Below are positions 57,268 to 64,000 of a stretch of 64,000 nucleotides of DNA, piece by piece. Under the pieces are notes generated by a model that saw only the letters and a program-made list of their open reading frames with translations, searched no databases and was not told the origin of the DNA. Numbering within the stretch: position 1 is the first letter of the stretch; every line of letters begins with the position of its first letter. The stretch covers positions 124,001 to 188,000 of the forward strand of contig NZ_JBEXMJ010000008.1 of assembly GCF_040610475.1 (NCBI RefSeq), written 5' to 3'. Origin of the DNA: Actinopolymorpha sp. NPDC004070 (lineage in GTDB: Bacteria; Actinomycetota; Actinomycetes; Propionibacteriales; Actinopolymorphaceae). A program made the position numbers and the translations under genes.

Positions 57268-57720
57268 GTGAGCACCAGCACCATCCCGTCCGAGCAGCGC
57301 CTGCGTGACCTGGCCCTGCTGCGCCGCGTCCGCGACCGGATCGACCGGGAGTACGCCCAGCCGCTGAACGTCGAGACGCTCGCCCGTGGCGTGCACATGT
57401 CGGCCGGGCACCTGAGCCGCCAGTTCCGGCTGGCCTACGGCGAGTCGCCGTACGGCTACCTGATGACCCGGCGGATCGAGCGGGCGATGGCACTGCTGCG
57501 CCGCGGCGACCTCAGCGTCACCGAGGTGTGCTTCGCGGTCGGCTGCGCCTCGCTGGGGACCTTCAGTACCCGATTCACCGAACTGGTCGGAATGCCGCCG
57601 AGCACCTACAAACGCCAGGCCGCACAGGGAAGCGCGCACCTGCCCGCATGTGTGGCCAAGCAGGTGACCAGACCGATCAGGAATCAAGAAGCACGGCCGG
57701 TGGAGCCGCAGTTAGCGTGA
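57268..57720 (+). CDS. AraC-family regulator (short form)
   Basis: 150 residues, essentially the two helix-turn-helices of AraC (PLNVETLARGVHMSAGHLSRQFRLAYGESPYGYLM and SVTEVCFAVGCASLGTFSTRFTELVGMPPSTYKR in parts) without an effector domain. Such short forms are often found before VOC-domain genes in actinobacteria, as here. The GTG of the first VOC frame overlaps its stop. It may sense no ligand itself or use the VOC proteins. Confidence 0.87.
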   Translation: MSTSTIPSEQRLRDLALLRRVRDRIDREYAQPLNVETLARGVHMSAGHLSRQFRLAYGESPYGYLMTRRIERAMALLRRGDLSVTEVCFAVGCASLGTFSTRFTELVGMPPSTYKRQAAQGSAHLPACVAKQVTRPIRNQEARPVEPQLA

Positions 57721-57725
57721 CGGGC

Positions 57726-58136
57726 ATGGACATCACCATTCACACCAGCGTCCTCCCGCACGAGGACCCGGAGGCCTCCCTGGCCTTCTACCGCGACCGT
57801 CTCGGCTTCGAGGTCCGCCAGGACGTCGGAAAAGGCACGATGCGCTGGATCACCGTCGGTCCTCCCGGCCAGCCCGACACCTCGATCCTGCTTGCTCCTC
57901 CGTTCGCCGATCCGGGGATCACCGAGGACGAGCGCCGCACCGTCGCCGAGATGATGGCCAAGGGCACCTACGGCTGGATCCTGCTGGCCACCAAGGACCT
58001 CGACAGCACGTTCGAGCAGGTCCAGGCGGGCGACGTCGAGGTCGTGCAGGAGCCGACCGAACAGCCGTACGGCGTCCGCGACTGCGCCTTCCGGGATCCC
58101 GCGGGCAACATGGTCCGCATCCAGGAGGTCCGCTGA
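57726..58136 (+). CDS. VOC-family (glyoxalase/bleomycin-resistance fold) protein
   Basis: 136 residues of one VOC module pair: HTSVLPHEDPEASLAFYRDRLGFEV at the start and GVRDCAFRDPAGNMVRIQE at the end, with conserved His and Glu positions for a metal site. ATG 57726 is used; a GTG nine bases upstream overlaps the AraC stop and would suit translational coupling. Function may be detoxification or antibiotic binding; it cannot be fixed. The next VOC gene starts one base after its stop. Confidence 0.82.
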   Translation: MDITIHTSVLPHEDPEASLAFYRDRLGFEVRQDVGKGTMRWITVGPPGQPDTSILLAPPFADPGITEDERRTVAEMMAKGTYGWILLATKDLDSTFEQVQAGDVEVVQEPTEQPYGVRDCAFRDPAGNMVRIQEVR

Positions 58137-58137
58137 C

Positions 58138-58752
58138 ATGGCCGCCATCAGGTCGATCACCATCGAGGCACCCGACCCCGCAGCGGCGAACGCCTTCTAC
58201 GACAGGGCTTTCGGACTCGGCGGCGCGATCCGTACGCGGGCCGGCGACGCGCCGACGAGCGGCTTCCGCGGGTGCGCTCTGTCCCTGGTGGTGTCGCAAC
58301 CCGGCACCGTCGACAGCCTGGTCGGCACCGCCGTCGATGCCGGCGCCACGACGCTGAAGCCCGCCACGAAGAGCTTCTGGGGGTACGGGGGAGTCGTCCA
58401 GGCACCGGACGGCACCATCTGGAAGGTCGCGACGTCGGCGAAGAAGGACACCCGCCCGGCGACCAGGAACGTCGATGACATCGTGCTGTTGCTCGGTGTG
58501 GACGACGTCAAGGCCAGCAGGCAGTTCTATGTCAACCAAGGTTTGACAGTGAGCAAGAGCTTCGGAAGAAAGTACGTCGAGTTCGACGGCTCGTCCTCCT
58601 CGGTCAAGCTCGCGCTCTACGGGCGCAAGGCCGCCGCCAAGGACGTCGGCGTCGACCCGGACGGCTCCGGGTCGCACCGCGTCGTCATCGGCAGCGACGC
58701 CGGAGCGTTCACCGACCCGGACGGCTTCGCCTGGGAGCCGGACTCGGCCTGA
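58138..58752 (+). CDS. Two-module VOC-family protein
   Basis: 204 residues with two VOC halves: SITIEAPDPAAANAFYDRAFGL (about residues 7-28) and DIVLLLGVDDVKASRQFYVNQGL (about 114-136), each ending with the DPDG/APDG strand. It closes the AraC-VOC-VOC operon, and a strong hairpin follows 16 bases after its stop. Reaction unknown. Confidence 0.82.
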   Translation: MAAIRSITIEAPDPAAANAFYDRAFGLGGAIRTRAGDAPTSGFRGCALSLVVSQPGTVDSLVGTAVDAGATTLKPATKSFWGYGGVVQAPDGTIWKVATSAKKDTRPATRNVDDIVLLLGVDDVKASRQFYVNQGLTVSKSFGRKYVEFDGSSSSVKLALYGRKAAAKDVGVDPDGSGSHRVVIGSDAGAFTDPDGFAWEPDSA

Positions 58753-58768
58753 CCCCGGTCGTGTCCTT

Positions 58769-58809
58769 GGCGAACTCCCGCCCGATCCGATCTCGGGCGG
58801 GAGTTCGCC
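58769..58809. terminator. Strong bidirectional terminator
   Basis: A perfect 17-bp inverted repeat (58769-58785 and 58793-58809, loop of 7; extendable by several pairs) lies between the VOC operon and the end of the convergent recombinase gene. Confidence 0.85.
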
Positions 58810-58828
58810 AGGGACGACGCACCTGGTC

Positions 58829-59890
58829 TCAGTCGGCGGCGAGGGGTGAGCTGTCGATGGCCTCGGCGGCGGCGCTCATCGATTCGTCCATGTAGACAGA
58901 CGTCGTGGCCAGGCTGGAGTGCCCGGCGATCTGGGCGACGGTCGCGATGTCCACGCCGGCCCGGGCGAGAACCGTCAGCGCCGTGTGCCGCAGGGAGTGC
59001 GGTGTCGCCCGCCGGCCGAGGTATTCCTTGGTGTAGCGCTCGACCATCCGCTGCAGGTCACGTGGCGACAACCGCTTCCCGCGTACGGACACGAACAGCG
59101 CGCTAGCCGCGTCCTCGACCCGGATGCGTTCCGCGCGGTCGAGCGACGTGGGCTTCGGAGGCGGCGGCCGCTCCTGCGAAAGATATCTCTCGATGGTTCG
59201 ATGAGTCGCCGGTGACAGCGGCAGGTCGCGGTTCTTGCCGCCCTTCCCGCGTACGTGCAGAACCGGCGTACGCGTCTCCTCGTGCAGGCGGATGTCGCTA
59301 CGGTTCGCGCCGCACAGCTCCGAGACCCGTGGCCCCGACTCGACCAGGAGCCGCAGGATCGCCTCGTCGCGGATGGACAGCTTCTGGTCGGCACGCAGAG
59401 CTTCCTGGGCACGCCGGCTCGGCGAAGCTCGCAACACCAGCGCCTCGTCGACCCGCAACCCGAGCCGGGCGCCCACCGCTCGCCGCGGGGTGCGCGGCGC
59501 GGCCACCTTGGTGGTGGGGTCGACCTGGACGTAGCCCTTGTCGGCCGCCCAGCGGAACAACCCGCGGACGGCGGCGAACCAGCGAGCCAGCAGGTGCTGG
59601 CCGCGACCTGGGGGAGTGGAGCCGTCCTCGGCGATCTTCAGACCCTTTGTGTAGCGGCGATCCGGCGCCTTGGCGATGGCCGTCAGGGCGGCTTCCAGCT
59701 GGTCGGCCTCGATCGTGTCGAGCACGGTGCCGGGGCCCAGGAGAGTGGTGAAGTCGTCGAGGTCACGGTGGTAGGCGTGCAGAGTGGCGGCGCTGAGCTG
59801 GGAACGCATCACGCGGCGCTCGAGCACCTCCAGATACTCCAGCACCGCGTCGTGCACGGTCACCGTCGACGCCGATTTCGGCTCGCTCAT
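58829..59890 (-). CDS. Tyrosine recombinase, XerC/D-like, beside the dif candidate
   Basis: 353 residues, somewhat longer than XerC/D (about 300). The N-terminal core-binding domain spans about 1-150; the catalytic domain has Arg in ESGPRVSELCG, Lys in RGKGGKNRDLP, H298 and R301 in HSLRHT, H324 in GHSSLATTSVY and nucleophile Y333, a full set. It could be an integrase, a stand-alone Xer or a resolvase. No cargo genes or excisionase are adjacent. ATG 59890 has no ribosome site but a TACGTT -10 eight bases upstream on the minus strand, so the mRNA may be leaderless. The perfect repeat 59905-59934 overlaps this promoter, and a dif site lies 410 bases away. Confidence 0.88.
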   Translation of the reverse strand: MSEPKSASTVTVHDAVLEYLEVLERRVMRSQLSAATLHAYHRDLDDFTTLLGPGTVLDTIEADQLEAALTAIAKAPDRRYTKGLKIAEDGSTPPGRGQHLLARWFAAVRGLFRWAADKGYVQVDPTTKVAAPRTPRRAVGARLGLRVDEALVLRASPSRRAQEALRADQKLSIRDEAILRLLVESGPRVSELCGANRSDIRLHEETRTPVLHVRGKGGKNRDLPLSPATHRTIERYLSQERPPPPKPTSLDRAERIRVEDAASALFVSVRGKRLSPRDLQRMVERYTKEYLGRRATPHSLRHTALTVLARAGVDIATVAQIAGHSSLATTSVYMDESMSAAAEAIDSSPLAAD

Positions 59891-59904
59891 GGGCCAAAAC
59901 GTAC

Positions 59905-59934
59905 CATGTCGTGTAAGTGCTATTACACGACATG
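59905..59934. promoter_or_regulatory. Perfect 12-6-12 inverted repeat at the recombinase promoter (operator or core recombination site)
   Basis: CATGTCGTGTAA (59905-59916), spacer GTGCTA (59917-59922), TTACACGACATG (59923-59934). The TAA-6-TTA centre and arm length match the architecture of Xer and other tyrosine-recombinase core sites, and the repeat also lies between the likely -35 and -10 of the recombinase gene. It could be its own crossover or autorepression site. Confidence 0.6.
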
Positions 59935-60300
59935 AATGTGACCTGGATGACGGTGCGGCGCCTGGCTCCAACGCACCGTCACCGGCTTGGCCGATCTGCT
60001 CAGAAGGCGATTTTCGGCCATATGCACCGCTCGCGCGCTGTCGGGTGAGACCCGCGCTGACCTGGGATGACGCCGCGCCACGGGGCCCGAGGCTCGGGTG
60101 GCCGCCGGCGGGGCGCACCGGCTCGAGGCACACGCCGGAAGCTCCGGATCCCGAGCTGTCCGCTGGTTGACGGTCATGTTCGGTTCGTCGGATCGCGCGT
60201 GTCGACAACTCTGTCGTACCTGCGACGGACCGGCCGAGTTCCGGCCAGGTTCCTACGCGTCGGACCAGCCCCTCTCGGCCGTTCCCAGCCCTCCGGGTAT
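59935..60300. other. Gene-poor stretch between recombinase and dif candidate
   Basis: No frame here looks coding. It contains a 10-bp inverted repeat, TGACGGTGCG (59948-59957) and CGCACCGTCA (59972-59981). Nothing else was recognised. A further non-coding stretch follows the acetyltransferase fragment, from 60522 to about 60880. Confidence 0.5.
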
Positions 60301-60328
60301 AACGCCGATAATGAACATTATGTCAATC
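60301..60328. other. dif: Candidate dif site (XerC/XerD chromosome dimer resolution)
   Basis: Left arm AACGCCGATAA (60301-60311), centre TGAACA (60312-60317), right arm TTATGTCAATC (60318-60328): the 11-6-11 form of dif with the ATAA/TTATGT core shared with E. coli dif (GCGCATAA and TTATGTTAAAT) and, as remembered, closer still to actinobacterial sites (GCCGATAA and TTATGTCAA). It stands out as an A+T-rich island in a gene-poor stretch. It implies that this is the terminus region. Confidence 0.82.
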
Positions 60329-60521
60329 TCTCGGATGGGCGTGCCCCGCTCCGCTTCCCCATCAACCCGTCCTCGCCGTCGAGCATGCCGGCGGCCACGA
60401 TCTGCCCGTTGCGGCACCACACGCGAACCGTGTCGGCCAGCCCCTGCGCGCCGAACCTCCAAGCCCAGCCGTAGTCGCCCGAATGAAAGCGTGATCGACC
60501 TGCGCCGATCCAACTCGACAC
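60318..60521 (-). pseudogene. N-terminal fragment of a GNAT acetyltransferase ending in the dif site
   Basis: 67 residues from GTG 60521. SRFHSGDYGWAWRFGAQGL and VRVWCRNGQIVAAGMLDGEDG match the opening of a family of two-domain GNAT acetyltransferases (usually over 250 residues). After that the similarity stops and the frame ends at TAA 60318-60320, which is part of the right arm of the dif candidate. No ribosome site is seen. The rest of the gene is not in the window. It looks like a gene cut by an insertion or deletion at dif. Confidence 0.5.
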
Positions 60522-60627
60522 CACGGGCGGGACGCACCGGGTTTTCACGGGCCAACCCCCGGCTGACAACCCGGCCTTGACAGCCAGGGGCGCGACGTCC
60601 GTGCCGAGCCACCCCTCCCTGGACATC

Positions 60628-60639
60628 CACGTCGTGTAA
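60628..60639 (+). repeat. Half-copy of the recombinase repeat (11 of 12 bases)
   Basis: CACGTCGTGTAA matches the left arm CATGTCGTGTAA at 59905-59916 with one change, in the same orientation, 723 bases away and beyond dif. No right arm follows. Chance is possible (about 0.3 such matches expected in a window of this size). Confidence 0.3.
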
Positions 60640-60881
60640 TACAGACCCCGGAGACCGCGGCCGGCTGGCCCCCACCTCTCCCCTGCGCCGGTGCGCAACG
60701 ACGATCAGGCGTGGCGGGCTCCCCCGCCCGCAGGATGAGGCATACCGGCTACCACCCCTGAATCCGCCGAACCTCACGACGCGTTGTCGAATCCGCCGTG
60801 GGTCGTTCGTCGCAGAGGTGCGTCGTTTTCCACCAGAGGCGCCAGGACCACTGAGGTGAGGGAACCATTTTCAATCCACGG

Positions 60882-61193
60882 TTGACCCCGGACCTGATCG
60901 AGGCGGAGAAGGCCTACCGGCTGGAGCGAGCCAGGCGTTCGTTCCGATCCTCGGGCCGATTCGCACCCCGCCGGGCGCGCGTCGGCCGGCGTTCTCCCGA
61001 GGCGAGTGCGTGGAGGACCGTGAGTCCACGGCCGGATATCGTCGCTGCGGGACGGCTCACGACCGACACGCCCCGGGGTCGTACGAGAAGGTTCTGGAAA
61101 GTACTCCGGGACGCGGTGTCGGATCGGGGCCGAGGCGTTCGTAGCGAGAGTGAACGGCCGCTCGCGACGGGCGCCCTGAACCGCAGGAGATGA
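60882..61193 (+). CDS. Possible small actinobacterial protein, start uncertain
   Basis: The frame begins plausibly (LTPDLIEAEKAYRLERARRSF), like short actinobacterial proteins of about 60-100 residues with an AExAYRxERxRR motif, and continues Arg-rich to TGA 61191-61193. A TTG at 60882 is possible, but in-frame codons upstream read I-F-N-P-R from an ATT at 60867, close behind a GAGGG sequence, so the true start might be a rare ATT or a lost ATG. The second half looks less like coding sequence. Function unknown. Confidence 0.3.
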   Translation: MTPDLIEAEKAYRLERARRSFRSSGRFAPRRARVGRRSPEASAWRTVSPRPDIVAAGRLTTDTPRGRTRRFWKVLRDAVSDRGRGVRSESERPLATGALNRRR

Positions 61194-61199
61194 TTCGGC

Positions 61200-61523
61200 A
61201 TGCAGTACCTCGTTTCCGTGATCGACGACCGGACCGGCTCCGCCGCCTCCGACGAGATGGCGGCCATCGACGAGTTCAACGACGGGCTCCGCGCCGACGG
61301 TCACTGGGTCTTCGCCGGCGGCCTCGCCTCCCCCAGCGCCGCGACCGTCATCGACAACCGCGGCGAGGAGACGCTGTTCACCGACGGCCCCTTCCTGGAG
61401 TCCAAGGAGTACCTCGCCGGCTTCTGGATCATGGAGGCCGAGGACCTCGACGTGGCGCTCAGGCTCGCCGCTGCGGGATCTCGGGCATGCAACCGGAAGG
61501 TCGAGGTGCGGCCGTTCCTGTGA
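61200..61523 (+). CDS. YCII/DGPF-domain protein, partner of the second ECF42 sigma factor
   Basis: 107 residues, MQYLVSVIDD start, with the DGPF signature LFTDGPFLESKEYLAGFWI (about residues 59-77) and a terminal KVEVRPFL. GCAGGAG precedes the ATG. It overlaps the sigma factor start by four bases (GTGA), so the pair is translationally coupled. It is shorter than the YCII protein at 4686 and clearly diverged from it. Confidence 0.87.
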   Translation: MQYLVSVIDDRTGSAASDEMAAIDEFNDGLRADGHWVFAGGLASPSAATVIDNRGEETLFTDGPFLESKEYLAGFWIMEAEDLDVALRLAAAGSRACNRKVEVRPFL

Positions 61524-62755
61524 GTCCGGGAAGTGTGGTCGACGTACGGGAGGCGATCACCCGGGCCCACCGCGAGGAGTGGGCGCGGGTGGTGGCCTCC
61601 CTGACGAGGCGTTTCGGTGACCTCGACGTCGCCGAGGAGGCCGCGGCCGAGGCGTTCGCGACTGCCGTCGAACGCTGGCCCACCGACGGCGTTCCCCCCA
61701 ATCCCGGCGCCTGGCTGACCACCACCGCCAACCGCAAGGCCATCGACCGGCTCCGGCGTGAGAACAAGCGCGACGAGAAGCAAAGGGAGGCCGCGATGTT
61801 GTCCGACGACGGCCGGCCGCTCGGTGCGATCGACGACGAACGGCTCCGGCTGGTCTTCACCTGCTGCCACCCGGCGCTGGCGATGGAGACCCGCGTGGCT
61901 CTGACGCTGCGCATGATCGGCGGGCTGACGGTGCCCGAGATCTCCCGGGCCTTCCTGGTGCAGGAGGCCGCCATGGGGCAGCGGATCACCCGTGCGAAGG
62001 CCAAGATCAAGGCGGCACGTATCCCCTACCGCGTGCCGTCCGCGGAAGACCTCCCGGCCCGGGTGTCCGGCGTACTCGCCGTGCTGTTCCTGGTGTTCAA
62101 CGAGGGTTACCTGGCGACCGGTCCCGGCTCCGATCCCGTACGCCACGAACTCACCGCCGAGGCGATCCGGCTCACCCGGCTGGTCCATGCCCTCATGCCC
62201 GACGACGGTGAGGTGACCGGGCTGCTGGCGCTGATGCTGCTCACTGAGGCCCGCCGTCCAGCCCGCGTGTCGGCACGCGGTGAACTGGTCTCCCTCGGCG
62301 AACAGGACCGTGGATCGTGGAACACCGCGCTCATCGCCGAAGGCCACCGGCTGGTCCGCGAGCGCCTGGCCTCCGGGGTGGCACCGGGTCGCTACCAGAT
62401 CCTCGCGGCGATCAACGCCGTGCACACCTACGCCGGGGACGCCCGCGACACCGACTGGTCCCAGGTCGTCGCTCTCTACGACCAGCTGGTACGTCTCGAC
62501 CGCTCCCCCGTAGTCGCGCTCAACCGGGCGATCGCGGTCGCCGAACTCGACGGTCCGGAGGTGGCACTGGCTGCCGTGGACCGGCTCGAGGACAGGCTGG
62601 CCGGCTACCACGCCTACCACGCGACCCGCGCGGACCTGCTGCGCCGGCTGGGCCGGAGCGAGGACTCGCGTGCTGCGTACGACAAGGCGATCGGGCTGGC
62701 GGGCAACTCCGCCGAGATCGCCTACCTGACAAGGCGTCGCGACCAGCTGGGATAG
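61520..62755 (+). CDS. ECF42-type RNA polymerase sigma factor (second copy)
   Basis: 411 residues. Region 2 (RRFGDLDVAEEAAAEAFATAVERWP), region 4 (LTVPEISRAFLVQEAAMGQRITRAKAKI) and the long DUF6596/TPR part (VLFLVFNEGYLAT, ALNRAIAVAELDGPEVALAAVDRL) define ECF42. The GTG at 61520 overlaps the YCII stop. Compared with the sigma factor at 3530 the domain order is the same but the sequence differs throughout, so these are separate regulators. Neighbouring AhpD-like and SDR genes may be targets. Confidence 0.88.
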   Translation: MSPGSVVDVREAITRAHREEWARVVASLTRRFGDLDVAEEAAAEAFATAVERWPTDGVPPNPGAWLTTTANRKAIDRLRRENKRDEKQREAAMLSDDGRPLGAIDDERLRLVFTCCHPALAMETRVALTLRMIGGLTVPEISRAFLVQEAAMGQRITRAKAKIKAARIPYRVPSAEDLPARVSGVLAVLFLVFNEGYLATGPGSDPVRHELTAEAIRLTRLVHALMPDDGEVTGLLALMLLTEARRPARVSARGELVSLGEQDRGSWNTALIAEGHRLVRERLASGVAPGRYQILAAINAVHTYAGDARDTDWSQVVALYDQLVRLDRSPVVALNRAIAVAELDGPEVALAAVDRLEDRLAGYHAYHATRADLLRRLGRSEDSRAAYDKAIGLAGNSAEIAYLTRRRDQLG

Positions 62756-62967
62756 CGCCCGGACCCTGAAAATCGAGCTGCGCCGGCCCAACTGGAAATG
62801 TGGATATCGGGCAAATGGGGGCCAGGATCGGTGGGCTCGGCCGGGACGAAACCCAACGACTCGTAGAAGACTCGTGCGCCACTGGCCACTGTGCCCGGAT
62901 GGTCGGCTCCGAACGTCACCACCTCGATGGTTCCCGGCCCCTGAACGCACACCGGCAGGACTTCACC
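62722..62967 (-). pseudogene. C-terminal fragment of a GNAT acetyltransferase
   Basis: The minus-strand frame contains IEVVTFGADHPGTVASGARVFYESLGF (in pieces) followed by VPAEPTDPGPH, which matches the last strand and helix of GNAT acetyltransferases (ARxFYExLGF). Upstream the frame has no GNAT core or start before the AhpD-like gene, so this is a remnant. It ends inside the convergent sigma factor 3' end. It is not the missing half of the fragment at 60318, whose family has a different C terminus. Confidence 0.5.
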
Positions 62968-63020
62968 GTTGTCGGCCCGGCTCGGGTCGGGTACCCCGGG
63001 CCGGGCCGACTCCCCGCCGG

Positions 63021-63506
63021 TCAGCCGGCGGCGGCGGCGAACATCCCGGGTTCGTACGAGCCGCCCTGCTGGTGCACGATCACGGCCATCCGGTTGGCCG
63101 CGTTGATCAGGGCGACCAGGCAGACCAGCGCGGCGAGCTGCTCGTCGTCGTAGTGCTTGCGTACCTGTGCCCAGGTCTCGTCGGAGACGCCCTGGTAGGC
63201 GTCGGCGAGCCGGGTGCCTTCCTCGGCGAACGCCAGCGCGGCCTGTTCGGCCTCGCTGAACACCGTCGACTCCCTCCATGCCGCCACCAGGTTGAGCCGG
63301 ACCGCGGTCTCGCCGGCGGCCGCCGCCTCCTTGGTGTGCATGTCGATGCACCAGCCGCAGCCGTTGATCTGGCTGGCCCGCAGCGACACCAGCTCCTGGG
63401 TGGACGTCGGCAGAGACGACTGCATGACCACCATGCCGGCGTTCGCGAACCGCTTGGCGAACTTCGCGCCGATTTCGCTCTCGAACAGGTTGAGCCGGGG
63501 TTCCAT
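63021..63506 (-). CDS. AhpD/carboxymuconolactone decarboxylase-family protein
   Basis: 161 residues, start MEPRLNLFES. The redox motif C-x2-C with distal His (INGCGWCIDMHTKEA, about residues 46-60) is that of AhpD-like alkylhydroperoxidases. Such proteins protect from peroxides with a thiol donor and are frequent targets of ECF41/ECF42-type sigma factors, one of which lies nearby. The ATG at 63506 has AGGGAGA upstream. The fold needs trimers; all usual residues are present. Confidence 0.85.
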   Translation of the reverse strand: MEPRLNLFESEIGAKFAKRFANAGMVVMQSSLPTSTQELVSLRASQINGCGWCIDMHTKEAAAAGETAVRLNLVAAWRESTVFSEAEQAALAFAEEGTRLADAYQGVSDETWAQVRKHYDDEQLAALVCLVALINAANRMAVIVHQQGGSYEPGMFAAAAG

Positions 63507-63647
63507 CGCTTCGTTCTCCCTCGCGTTAGTGGGGTTCTGCGTACTTGGACGACCACAAGACGCCGGCGGCCCGAGCCCTGTGACGTCGCCGCCGCGTGAG
63601 TACGCCACCGGACACGACGGTCACCGGGTGAGCCGCGTCCGGCGCCG

Positions 63648-64000
63648 CTACCAGGGCAACGGCCCGTCCTGGTTGAAGAAACCGCCGGTGGGCCCGTCCT
63701 CTCCGAGCGTGGTCAGGCGCACCACGACCGCGGCTGCCTGCGCGGGAGTGAGGTACCCCTGGTGGTTGTTGATGTCGGTGTCGACGTAGCCGGGGTCGGC
63801 GAGGTTGACGAGAATGCCGTCCTTGCGCAGCTCGTTGGCGTACTGCACTGTCAGCGCGTTCAGGGCGGTCTTCGACGGTGCGTAGGCGGCCGAGGCCGGC
63901 AACCCGGCCAGCGGGCCGTTCGGATCGCCGGCGATGGTCAGGGACGCGACACCGCTGCTGAGGTTGACGATGCGCGGCGCCGGCGAGTGCCGCAGCAACG
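63648..64000 (-). CDS. Short-chain dehydrogenase/reductase (5' end outside window)
   Basis: The last 117 residues of an SDR. RIVNLSSGVASL provides the catalytic Ser, Y-A-P-S-K the Tyr-x3-Lys pair, and LVNLADPGYVDTDIN the cofactor-loop strand. The C terminus GGFFNQDGPLPW is typical of actinobacterial classical SDRs. The NAD(P)-binding N terminus lies beyond the right edge, so cofactor preference cannot be seen. Same strand as the AhpD gene, with a 141-base gap. Confidence 0.88.
   Translation of the reverse strand, partial: LLRHSPAPRIVNLSSGVASLTIAGDPNGPLAGLPASAAYAPSKTALNALTVQYANELRKDGILVNLADPGYVDTDINNHQGYLTPAQAAAVVVRLTTLGEDGPTGGFFNQDGPLPW

Noticed and set aside
60318..62967. The two GNAT fragments as halves of one gene split by an insertion
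   Set aside because: Both are on the minus strand but in the wrong order for a simple insertion, and their motifs belong to different GNAT subfamilies.

Overview
The window is about 70 % G+C, densely packed, rich in GTG/TTG starts and clean GGAGG-type ribosome sites, and full of actinobacterial families (13E12/DUF222 HNH nuclease, two ECF42 sigma factors with YCII partners, Acg-type nitroreductases, Rv1733c-like and Vms1-like proteins, class I FbaB aldolase). It is a chromosomal segment of a high-GC actinomycete, perhaps of the Propionibacteriales; the genus is a guess. A 28-bp sequence at 60301-60328 has the form of a Xer dif site, so the right end probably lies at the replication terminus.

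Layout. 1-1.2 kb: end of a membrane-protein gene and a DUF4389 gene broken by a 1-nt shift. 1.3-15.2 kb: a stress or dormancy-like block (FbaB aldolase, Vms1/Rv2629-like protein, two universal stress proteins, Rv1733c-like membrane protein, two Acg/Rv2032-like nitroreductases, two HAD proteins lacking catalytic residues, GH65 phosphorylase). Its content mirrors the Mycobacterium DosR regulon, and it carries repeats of a GGACC-TTCG-CCC motif. Embedded in it is a PPOX-YCII-ECF42 operon. 15.4-24.2 kb: 13E12 HNH gene behind two inverted DnaA boxes, a putative ArsR/CmtR metal sensor, BipA/TypA, SppA, and a TerC-family protein behind a probable manganese riboswitch. 24.2-31.3 kb: NlpC/P60 hydrolase, degenerate endonuclease V, F420-type PPOX protein, a truncated LanKC-like protein preceded by a 37-codon ORF, a class A beta-lactamase-like protein, and a YtrA-type GntR/membrane-protein pair. 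31.5-35.2 kb: GH2 beta-mannosidase, a YCII protein, a frameshifted Crp/Fnr regulator.

35.3-45.2 kb: a divergent polyol/sugar catabolic locus: solute-binding protein, two permeases and two zinc alcohol dehydrogenases on the minus strand; DeoR regulator, PfkB kinase, 2-hydroxyacid dehydrogenase and FGGY kinase on the plus strand. No transport ATPase is encoded, so a shared MsiK-like ATPase is likely. 45.2-58.8 kb: MFS exporter with a possible leader peptide, alpha/beta hydrolase, secreted protein, oligopeptidase B, ABC exporter, thiolase, NUDIX, Eis-like acetyltransferase, and an AraC-VOC-VOC operon. 58.8-64 kb: a tyrosine recombinase with a perfect 12-6-12 inverted repeat at its promoter, a gene-poor stretch holding the dif candidate and an acetyltransferase fragment that ends inside it, a second YCII-ECF42 pair, an AhpD-like protein and a partial SDR.

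The most notable items are the recombinase/dif neighbourhood, the truncated LanKC with its adjacent small ORF, the dormancy-like block with paired pseudo-HAD proteins, and three single-base frameshifts, two of them at short homopolymers, which may be sequence errors or real lesions.
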